13,216 bases of DNA. Origin: Scybalocola_A sp900557175. GTDB taxonomy: Bacteria > Bacillota > Clostridia > Lachnospirales > Lachnospiraceae. This document shows, piece after piece, positions 7,024-12,138 of the stretch (positions are counted from its first letter, which is position 1; every line of letters begins with the position of its first letter). The position numbers and the translations under genes are program-made. Under the pieces are notes generated by a model. That model was given only the letters and a program-made list of their open reading frames with translations, was not told the origin of the DNA and did no database searches. The DNA is taken from positions 1 through 13,216 of the forward strand of contig CALADH010000001.1 of the NCBI GenBank assembly GCA_937890745.1, written 5' to 3'.

Positions 7024-7452
7024 TTACTTTGTATTTTTGCCGCACAAAACGGCTTTTGCTCTGCATACGAGCGGGCGGATAAAAACAGAGACTTTCAGTG
7101 TCATCATGCCGGCAAAAACACCTGCAAAATGAACGAACGGAAGCTTCAGCCCCGCAATAATGACCGCAATCGTTAAAATGAGGCGGAAGCCATAGCCCCG
7201 CTTCATATGCTTTGACGCATCATCCGGCGGCAAGTCCAGCGAATCTTCAATCGTGACTGTCATGTGAACAGCCATCGCCGCCGCATAAATGCTGCCAAAA
7301 AGCACGCCCGCGATAAAGGTTCCCCTGATTGGCAGAAAAAGGCCGACGCCACAAAGTATCACGGCCAGTATCATAATGCCTGCGATAAGCTCAATGAGTG
7401 TCTGATTCGTCCTTTTTACGAGCGCTTTCAGATTGTCTGCAATATGCTTCAT
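7024..7452 (-). CDS. atpI: AtpI-like membrane protein (ATP synthase subunit I type)
   Basis: A 142-residue membrane protein with four predicted membrane helices (about 21-40, 44-63, 90-106, 108-126), a basic N-terminus (KHIADNLKALVKR) and a polar loop DSLDLPPDDASKH between helices 2 and 3. Position, size and topology fit the loosely conserved subunit I family, shown in other bacteria to help c-ring assembly, including Na+-type rings, and linked to Mg2+ transport in alkaliphilic Bacillus. No catalytic motif is visible. The frame could begin at a GTG at 7470, but AAAGG lies only 1 nt from it. ATG at 7452, with GGGAACGGG before it, is preferred. It overlaps the previous gene by 62 nt, which is unusually long. 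The family call rests mainly on context. Confidence 0.75.
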   Translation of the reverse strand: MKHIADNLKALVKRTNQTLIELIAGIMILAVILCGVGLFLPIRGTFIAGVLFGSIYAAAMAVHMTVTIEDSLDLPPDDASKHMKRGYGFRLILTIAVIIAGLKLPFVHFAGVFAGMMTLKVSVFIRPLVCRAKAVLCGKNTK

Positions 7453-7687
7453 CTTCCCGTTCCCTTTCACCTTTCAGCAAAGTTTTTGTAGATTCATACA
7501 GATTTCTGTAAGCCGTCAATATTCCGAGGATAATAAAAACCGGTAATAGAAATCCTGTATGAAATACGCCGTCAAGCCATCGCCCCAAAAAGAAGCACAA
7601 CACGATAGGCACAAGCATATTCAGTCCGAGCTGGGTAATCAGAGCCAAAGCGCGGACAACGTCCCTGTTGCTTTTCTTCTTATTCAT
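7391..7687 (-). CDS. AtpZ-like small membrane protein, first gene of atp operon
   Basis: A 98-residue protein with two membrane helices (about 15-36, ALITQLGLNMLVPIVLCFFLG, and 45-65, GFLLPVFIILGILTAYRN) and a highly charged C-terminal tail. It resembles the AtpZ / ATPase gene 1 family (Pfam AtpR/ATPase_gene1 type), in which a helix hairpin ending in GRWLD precedes a second helix ending in YRNLY. The start is ATG at 7687, 8 nt after a perfect AGGAGG; the GTG at 7705 lies upstream of and partly within that site and is rejected. It leads the operon and overlaps the atpI-like gene by 62 nt. In alkaliphilic Bacillus, AtpZ works with AtpI in Mg2+/Ca2+ handling for the ATP synthase; the role here is inferred. 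Confidence 0.75.
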   Translation of the reverse strand: MNKKKSNRDVVRALALITQLGLNMLVPIVLCFFLGRWLDGVFHTGFLLPVFIILGILTAYRNLYESTKTLLKGEREREDEAYCRQSESARKKDESDTH

Positions 7688-7718
7688 TGCAATAACCTCC
7701 TGCACATATACATAACTA

Positions 7719-7727
7719 ATATTACCA
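7719..7727 (-). promoter_or_regulatory. Probable atp operon promoter (extended -10)
   Basis: On the minus strand TGGTAATAT is an extended -10 element (TGn plus TAATAT, the hexamer at 7719-7724), 31 nt before the first atp start codon. The hexamer 17 nt upstream (TAGCAT) is a poor -35, so the TGn extension would have to compensate. The surrounding DNA is very AT-rich, making chance matches common. No better promoter is visible in the 182-nt gap. Confidence 0.4.
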
Positions 7728-7750
7728 CAAACATTTTCATTATGCTATCA

Positions 7751-7794
7751 TTTTTGCAAATTTTTTCGCAAAAATATGAGAATATTTTTCTCAT
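7751..7794 (-). repeat. Two inverted repeats upstream of the atp promoter
   Basis: Two 7-bp perfect inverted repeats lie back to back. One spans 7776-7794 (ATGAGAA and TTCTCAT around a 5-nt spacer). The other spans 7751-7774 (TTTTTGC and GCAAAAA around 10 nt). They sit 25-70 bases upstream of the candidate atp -10, where an operator could act. The first is followed by a short T run on the minus strand and might instead be a weak second terminator after the dCMP deaminase gene. The DNA is AT-rich, so chance palindromes are possible. I do not recognise a known regulator box. Confidence 0.35.
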
Positions 7795-7810
7795 TTTGAA
7801 ATAAATTTAC

Positions 7811-7854
7811 AAAAATTTAGGAGGTCTGATACTTTTTATCTGTTCAGGCCTCCC
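7811..7854 (-). terminator. Terminator-like hairpin after the dCMP deaminase gene
   Basis: On the minus strand GGAGGCCTGA (7853-7844) pairs with TCAGACCTCC (7829-7820) across a 14-nt loop, with a single C-A mismatch, and is followed by AAATTTTT. It starts 16 nt after the stop codon of the dCMP deaminase gene and would separate the tsaC-rpiB-upp unit from the atp operon. On the plus strand the stem is complete with one G-U pair but lacks a T run, so minus-strand use is favoured. Confidence 0.7.
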
Positions 7855-7869
7855 AAAACACACCATCAT

Positions 7870-8355
7870 TTACACTGTCAATTCAATTTTTCTTCCGGTT
7901 GCCTCATAGCGCCGTATAGCAACGCCGGCCGCCTTAAACATCATCTTTGAAGCAATGACTGCCGCCGTATCGGCATACTTATCATCACCGTAAATAACTT
8001 CCCTGATGCCGCTTTGAATAATCGCCTTCGCACATTCGTTGCACGGAAAAAGCGAAACATAAAGTTTTGCGCCCTCAAGACTGCCGCCCCGGTAATTCAA
8101 AATGGCATTAAGTTCGCTGTGAGTTACATAAACATACTTTGTATCAAGAGGTTCGCCCTCTCTGTCCCACGGAAAGTCATCGTCTGAGCATCCCATCGGA
8201 AAACCGTTGTAACCCATAGACAAAATTTTATTATCTTTGCTGACAATACACGATCCGACCTGGCTGTTCGGATCTTTTGAGCGCAGCGCCGCAAGCTTTG
8301 CAACGCCCATAAAATACTCGTCCCAGCTTATATAATCCTGACGTTTTCCTCCCAT
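7870..8355 (-). CDS. dCMP deaminase (ComEB-like)
   Basis: Deoxycytidylate deaminase, 161 residues, a cytosolic zinc enzyme converting dCMP to dUMP, the precursor of dTMP. The zinc site is visible as HSE (His79, proton-shuttling Glu81) and PCNEC (Cys105, Cys108). The stretch GYNGFPMGCSDDDFPW (48-63) is typical of dCMP rather than cytidine deaminases. The family usually has HAE, so Ser80 is a mild variant. An upstream in-frame start at 8418 would overlap upp by 50 nt; ATG at 8355, 13 nt after the upp stop, gives the normal N-terminus MGGKRQDYISWDEYFM. The ribosome binding site (AAGGCGG) is modest. It is the last gene of the tsaC-rpiB-upp unit, which joins pyrimidine salvage and deoxynucleotide supply. 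It is called comEB in Bacillus, but no competence genes are nearby. Confidence 0.93.
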   Translation of the reverse strand: MGGKRQDYISWDEYFMGVAKLAALRSKDPNSQVGSCIVSKDNKILSMGYNGFPMGCSDDDFPWDREGEPLDTKYVYVTHSELNAILNYRGGSLEGAKLYVSLFPCNECAKAIIQSGIREVIYGDDKYADTAAVIASKMMFKAAGVAIRRYEATGRKIELTV

Positions 8356-8368
8356 AGACGCACCGCCT

Positions 8369-9001
8369 TTATTTTGTTCCGAAAATTCTGTCACCGGCAT
8401 CGCCAAGCCCCGGAACAATATACTTATGGGAATTTAAGTGATCATCCAGCGCACCGATGAAAATATCAATATCCGGATGCTCCTCGGCAAGCTTCTTAAC
8501 GCCCTCCGGCGCCGCAATAATACAAAGGAAATGAATTTTCTTTACACCTTTTTCCTTAAGCATCGTAATGGCTGCCGCCGCAGAACCGCCTGTGGCAAGC
8601 ATCGGATCAACAACAAATGTTTCTCTCTCGGCACAGTCTGCCGGAAGCTTGCAATAATACTCTACAGGAAGGGCTGTTTCGGGATCTCTGTAAAGACCGA
8701 TATGACCGACCTTTGCCGCCGGCACCATGCTGAGCATACCTTCAACCATGCCAAGACCTGCTCTTAAAATTGGCACAACAGCCATCTTCTTACCTTTTAA
8801 CTCTTTTACTGTCGTCTTACAAATCGGCGTTTCAATCTCAACCTCTGTCAATTCAAGATTTCTTGTCGCCTCATAGCACATAAGCATTGCAATCTCACTA
8901 ATTAAATTTCTGAAATCTCTCGAGCCTGTCTCGACACGTCTTATAATACCAATCTTATGCTCAATCAGCGGGTGATTCATTACATGTATTTTATCGTTCA
9001 T
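8369..9001 (-). CDS. upp: Uracil phosphoribosyltransferase
   Basis: Upp, 210 residues, makes UMP from uracil and PRPP in pyrimidine salvage. The PRPP-binding loop VVDPMLATGGSA is at 130-141. The N-terminal HPLIEHKIGIIR (10-21) and the FRNLISEIAMLMCYEATR helix are typical. The C-terminus GDAGDRIFGTK (200-210) is the uracil-binding end. The ATG at 9001 is preceded by AAGGAG overlapping the rpiB stop, 11 nt away, so the two are cotranscribed and probably coupled. RpiB upstream supplies ribose-5-phosphate, the precursor of the PRPP this enzyme uses, so the neighbourhood is metabolically coherent. Length and motifs are standard. No regulatory leader such as a PyrR site is visible, which fits an internal operon gene. 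Confidence 0.98.
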   Translation of the reverse strand: MNDKIHVMNHPLIEHKIGIIRRVETGSRDFRNLISEIAMLMCYEATRNLELTEVEIETPICKTTVKELKGKKMAVVPILRAGLGMVEGMLSMVPAAKVGHIGLYRDPETALPVEYYCKLPADCAERETFVVDPMLATGGSAAAAITMLKEKGVKKIHFLCIIAAPEGVKKLAEEHPDIDIFIGALDDHLNSHKYIVPGLGDAGDRIFGTK

Positions 9002-9012
9002 CGTTCTTCTCC

Positions 9013-9441
9013 TTATTTTTCAATCTGTGCAATTCTTCGGATATGGCGCTCATCATTTGAAAATGGTGTTGTCAAAAATGTCTCCACAATTTTCAGTGCA
9101 AGTCCTGTGCCGACAACGCGTCCGCCAAGTGCTAAAATATTGGCATCATTATGCTCTCTTGTTGCCTCTGCCATAAAACAGTCTGTGCAAAGCGCGGCTC
9201 TCACACCCGGCACTTTATTGGCTGCAATCGAAATGCCGATACCTGTACCGCACACTAAAATACCTTTTTCACATTCGCCTTTTGCCACTGCCTCTCCGAC
9301 AGTTCTGCCGTAAACCGGATAATCAACAGAATCTGTTGAGTACGTCCCATAATTTTTGTACGCATATCCTTTTTCATCAAGATACTTCATAATCTCCTGC
9401 ATTAACTCATAACCGCCATGGTCACAACCAAGTGCTATCAT
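9013..9441 (-). CDS. rpiB: Ribose-5-phosphate isomerase B
   Basis: RpiB, 142 residues, interconverts ribose-5-phosphate and ribulose-5-phosphate in the pentose phosphate pathway. Motifs seen are GCDHGGYEL at the N-terminus (5-13), the active-site Cys64 in LVCGTGIG (62-69), and REHNDANILALGGR (95-108) with the His/Asn pair. A close relative is the allose-6-phosphate isomerase type, but Cys64 and the location beside upp favour RpiB. The ATG at 9441 follows AGGAGG at 8 nt. The 47-nt gap after tsaC contains a small AACGC/GCGTT hairpin with no T run, so it does not look like a terminator. Lac-type galactose-6-phosphate isomerase subunits share this fold but lie in sugar operons. Confidence 0.96.
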   Translation of the reverse strand: MIALGCDHGGYELMQEIMKYLDEKGYAYKNYGTYSTDSVDYPVYGRTVGEAVAKGECEKGILVCGTGIGISIAANKVPGVRAALCTDCFMAEATREHNDANILALGGRVVGTGLALKIVETFLTTPFSNDERHIRRIAQIEK

Positions 9442-9488
9442 TTTATCTTCCTCCTATAGTAACGCCTGTCCCAGCGTTTTAATTATGC

Positions 9489-10559
9489 TTAAGCTTTTAT
9501 AACCTGATGGCCGGCCGCCTTTAAAAGCCGGTTCATAATCGCCTGTCCCAAAAGTCCTTCTGAAAAACTTTCCGAATAAATATAGTCAACGCCATATTCA
9601 TCCATCCGCCTTAAAATATCATAAAGATTATGGGCTATCGTCTGCTCGTCGCTTCGCGTACCGATACTCTCCACAATATCACAGCAATAGTCTGCCCGCG
9701 TCTCGTCGGTGGCAATCACCGCCGCCCGCGCACCCGCGGCTTCTCTTTGTGCAACAAGGTCATTAATTTTTTTAACAACCGCTTTGCTCCCGCCTTCGAC
9801 AATCGTCAAATCACCTTTCGGCGCATAGTGCTTATACTTCATTCCCGGTGCCTTCGGCGAGGCACCGTCAGACAGACTTGTGAAAATCGCCGGATCAACA
9901 CTGACCTTGCCGAGCACCTTCTCAAGCATTGCCTTTGTAATATACCCCGGCCGCAAAATCATCGGAACATCGCCGGTTAAATCAACAATCGTCGACTCAA
10001 TACCGATACCGACCTGGCCGCCGTCAATAATCATCTCAATACGCCCATTCATATCTTCAAACACATGCTCCGCCGTCGTCGGACTCGGCCGCCCCGATGT
10101 ATTGGCGCTCGGCGCCGCCACAAATGTCCCCGACGCCTTAATAATTGCCTGCGCCGCCGGGTGCGACGGAAAACGCACAGCCACTGTATCTAAGCCGCCG
10201 GTCGTCTCGTACGGTACCTTCTCACTTTTAGGCACAATCATCGTCAGCGGCCCCGGCCAAAATGCATCGGCCAGCTTATAGGCTGCCGCCGGCACCCTGT
10301 CACAAAGCGCATCAAGCGCCGACGTATCTGCAATATGAACAATGAGCGGATTATCCGACGGACGCCCCTTTGCCGCATATATCTTTTCAGAAGCGCGCGC
10401 ATCTAAGGCATCGCCGCCAAGACCGTATACCGTCTCTGTCGGAATCGCAACAAGCCCGCCCCCTCTTAGCCCCTGTCCGGCTTCCTGTACTGCCGCCGCA
10501 TCCTCAGCCGACATCGGTTCATTTTCTTTTATATTTACACGATAAACTTTCGTATCCAT
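9489..10559 (-). CDS. L-threonylcarbamoyladenylate synthase, two-domain Sua5/YwlC type
   Basis: A 356-residue enzyme that makes threonylcarbamoyl-AMP from Thr, bicarbonate and ATP, the first step of the t6A37 modification of ANN-decoding tRNAs. The N-terminal YrdC domain (about 18-210) has PTETVYGLG (40-48), KGRPSDNPL (64-72), SANTSGRPS (151-159), ESTIVDL (188-194) and RPG (203-205). Then comes the interdomain linker with APGMKYKHYAP (237-247) and a Rossmann-like Sua5 domain to the end. The long form (as in Bacillus YwlC) rather than the short TsaC form is therefore present. The ATG at 10559 gives MDTKVYRVN, like YwlC homologues, but its GAAGG abuts the start; a short overlapping frame begins at 10570. 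By eye the gene is richer in G+C than the atp genes. Confidence 0.96.
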   Translation of the reverse strand: MDTKVYRVNIKENEPMSAEDAAAVQEAGQGLRGGGLVAIPTETVYGLGGDALDARASEKIYAAKGRPSDNPLIVHIADTSALDALCDRVPAAAYKLADAFWPGPLTMIVPKSEKVPYETTGGLDTVAVRFPSHPAAQAIIKASGTFVAAPSANTSGRPSPTTAEHVFEDMNGRIEMIIDGGQVGIGIESTIVDLTGDVPMILRPGYITKAMLEKVLGKVSVDPAIFTSLSDGASPKAPGMKYKHYAPKGDLTIVEGGSKAVVKKINDLVAQREAAGARAAVIATDETRADYCCDIVESIGTRSDEQTIAHNLYDILRRMDEYGVDYIYSESFSEGLLGQAIMNRLLKAAGHQVIKA

Positions 10560-10596
10560 CCTTCAGCCATCTGCTTTCTAAATATACTTCCTGTCC

Positions 10597-10605
10597 ATTA
10601 TAACA
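10597..10605 (-). promoter_or_regulatory. Probable promoter of tsaC-rpiB-upp-dcd unit (extended -10)
   Basis: TGTTATAAT on the minus strand is a perfect extended -10 (TG, one base, TATAAT; hexamer at 10597-10602). It lies 37 nt before the start of the Sua5-type gene. The hexamer 17 nt upstream, TTTTTA, matches the -35 consensus only partly. The position, between two genes in a short AT-rich gap, supports use as the promoter of the four-gene unit. Confidence 0.6.
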
Positions 10606-10642
10606 GAAAACCTCCAAAATAAAAACTATTTTCTACAAAGTT

Positions 10643-11371
10643 TCACACTGCCAAATATCTCATAATCCCGATATGTATCGCCCATGCGATTTTTTCCTGA
10701 TAAATTTCATTGGTAAGTTTTGCCGATTCTTCTTCATTGGATAAAAAGCCGCACTCCACAATCACCGCAGGTATTTCAGATTTTTTTAAAATATAGTAAC
10801 TGTCATTTTTCTTCGCCTGACGTGTGTTTGTACTGTCAGCATTTTCAATCAGGCTTTGCTGTATCGTCTTTGCAAGACGCTCACTCTTTTCAGATGTTTT
10901 ATAATAAAAAACCTGTGCGCCCTTGTATTTACTGTTTGTAAAGCTGTTTTGGTGAATACTTACCGCAAGCACTGTCCCCGGCATATTCATCATTTCCACA
11001 CGCCGGTTCATATCCTCTCTCTTTTTATTGGCACTGCCTGCACTGTAAAGACCGTTATCATCGGTTCTTGTCATCACAACACGAATGCCCTGATGTTCAA
11101 GATTTCTCTGAAGCTTTTTTGCAATAGACAAATTGATTTCCTTTTCTTTCTCACCGTGAAGCCCGACCTTTCCCGGATCACTGCCGCCGTGACCGCTGTC
11201 AACGACGACAGTGATTCCCTGATTATCCACTGAAAGTGCCGGAATACCATACGTCGGATAAGCCATCACGCGCTGCCCGAAGCCGATAACCTCTCCATAA
11301 CCGCCAAAATAAAACAAAACTGCCAGAACCGCCAATAGCAAAACGCTTCGCTTTACATAATTTATTTTCAT
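10643..11371 (-). CDS. cwlD: N-acetylmuramoyl-L-alanine amidase, CwlD-like
   Basis: A 242-residue zinc amidase (Amidase_3 family) cleaving the amide bond between muramic acid and the peptide stem. Residues 8-23 form a hydrophobic signal anchor or signal peptide (VLLLAVLAVLFYFGG) after basic KRS, placing the enzyme outside the membrane. Zinc ligands are His61 (DSGHGG), Glu76 (EKEINL) and His140 (SIHQNS); the catalytic Glu206 is in VECGFLSN. The stretch DDNGLYSAGSANKKREDMNRR is close to CwlD, which with PdaA makes the muramic delta-lactam of spore cortex, and the length fits CwlD (about 237). Other cell-wall amidases share the fold, so the CwlD name is likely but not certain. The start ATG has AGAGG 5 nt upstream. 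It appears monocistronic, with its own promoter. Confidence 0.88.
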   Translation of the reverse strand: MKINYVKRSVLLLAVLAVLFYFGGYGEVIGFGQRVMAYPTYGIPALSVDNQGITVVVDSGHGGSDPGKVGLHGEKEKEINLSIAKKLQRNLEHQGIRVVMTRTDDNGLYSAGSANKKREDMNRRVEMMNMPGTVLAVSIHQNSFTNSKYKGAQVFYYKTSEKSERLAKTIQQSLIENADSTNTRQAKKNDSYYILKKSEIPAVIVECGFLSNEEESAKLTNEIYQEKIAWAIHIGIMRYLAV

Positions 11372-11393
11372 AATTACCTCTTAAAAAGGCTTT

Positions 11394-11421
11394 ATTAAAA
11401 TCTATGCGGCGCCAAACGCAA
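11394..11421 (-). promoter_or_regulatory. Candidate promoter of the CwlD-like amidase gene
   Basis: On the minus strand TTGCGT (11421-11416) and TTTAAT (11399-11394) are separated by 16 nt and lie 22 nt before the amidase start codon. The spacer contains the palindrome GGCGCC. Matches to the sigma-A consensus are moderate. A sporulation sigma factor could be expected for cwlD, but I cannot recognise a clear sigma-E or sigma-G site by eye. Confidence 0.35.
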
Positions 11422-11439
11422 ATTGACCAGCCAAAATAA

Positions 11440-11471
11440 AAATCCGCAAAAGCTCTAGCCCCTGCGGATTT
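11440..11471 (-). terminator. Intrinsic terminator after queH
   Basis: A perfect 9-bp stem (AAATCCGCA / TGCGGATTT on the minus strand) encloses a 14-nt loop that can add further GC and GU pairs (GGGGC/GCUUU). It is followed by TTATTTT. It lies 22 nt after the queH stop and before the amidase promoter, so it ends the GH18-queH transcript. Confidence 0.88.
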
Positions 11472-11493
11472 CAAATGACATACTATTTATTTT

Positions 11494-12126
11494 TTAATGC
11501 TTTTCTCTCGCCTCGGCCTCTCTTTTTGAGTAAACGCAGCCGCAGTAGTTTTGTCTGTACAGATGATGCTCGGCCGAAAGCTCGACCGAGCGCTTGTAAC
11601 CGTTTTTCTTTTTAAAGTCTGACGGCAGATGGCAAACGCCATATTCTCCGCCGAGACGCTGTCCGATTTCATTGAGTTTTTCGGCGTTTTTAAGCGGTGA
11701 GATTGTCAGTGTCGTCGTAAAATAATCATAGCCGCCTTTTTTAGCCATTTCCGCCGCCTCTCTTAAGCGAAGCTCATAGCATTTAAAACAACGCTCTCCG
11801 CCCTCTTTAACATCTTCAAGCCCCTTTGCCATTTCAAAGAAACGCTCCGGCGCATAAGTGCCTTCCATAAAATGCACCGGATGAACAAAGTCCATTTCTT
11901 TAATCAGACGCTGCTGCTCTGCAGCGCGCGCCATATATTCCTCCGGCGGATAAATATTCGGATTATAGTAAAATACTGTAATTTCAAAGAAACGGGACAG
12001 ATATTCAAGACAATAGCTGCTGCACGGCGCGCAGCAGCTATGTAATAAAAGCTTTGGTACTTTATCTTCTTTTTGAAGCTTCTCTGTCAGTCTGTCCAGC
12101 TCTTTCTGATAATTTATTTTATTCAT
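11494..12126 (-). CDS. queH: Epoxyqueuosine reductase QueH
   Basis: QueH (former DUF208), 210 residues, reduces epoxyqueuosine to queuosine at tRNA position 34. It replaces the unrelated cobalamin enzyme QueG in many anaerobes. Conserved features are the adjacent cysteines 31-32 in LLLHSCCAPCSSYC, YYNPNIYPPEEY (53-64), GERCFKCYELR with Cys113 and Cys116, TTTLTISPLKN (137-147), and the C-terminal KKNGYKRSVELS and YRQNYCGCVYS with Cys195 and Cys197. These cysteines are the known Fe-S/metal and redox residues of the family. Length is typical. The start is 12 nt after the GH18 stop, with AGGAAG overlapping that stop, so translation is probably coupled. No other queuosine gene is in view; organisms with QueH may make queuosine or salvage precursors. 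Confidence 0.97.
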   Translation of the reverse strand: MNKINYQKELDRLTEKLQKEDKVPKLLLHSCCAPCSSYCLEYLSRFFEITVFYYNPNIYPPEEYMARAAEQQRLIKEMDFVHPVHFMEGTYAPERFFEMAKGLEDVKEGGERCFKCYELRLREAAEMAKKGGYDYFTTTLTISPLKNAEKLNEIGQRLGGEYGVCHLPSDFKKKNGYKRSVELSAEHHLYRQNYCGCVYSKREAEAREKH

Positions 12127-12138
12127 TGAACTGTCTTC

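Noticed and set aside
7010..7066. N-terminal extension of subunit a
   Set aside because: The extra 19 residues overlap the end of the atpI-like gene, are basic and unlike subunit a, and the internal ATG at 7009 has a good ribosome binding site.
9442..9488. Terminator between the Sua5-type gene and rpiB
   Set aside because: The AACGC/GCGTT stem is only 5 bp and no T run follows, so it is unlikely to end transcription.
10616..10640. Terminator after the amidase gene
   Set aside because: AAACT/AGTTT followed by T-rich sequence can form a 5-bp AT-rich stem, too weak to call. No better candidate is seen in this gap.
11223..11474. Minus-strand frame of 83 codons overlapping the amidase start and the queH terminator
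   Set aside because: Its 3' half is another frame of the amidase gene, its 5' end lies in the terminator stem, and it has no ribosome binding site or family features.
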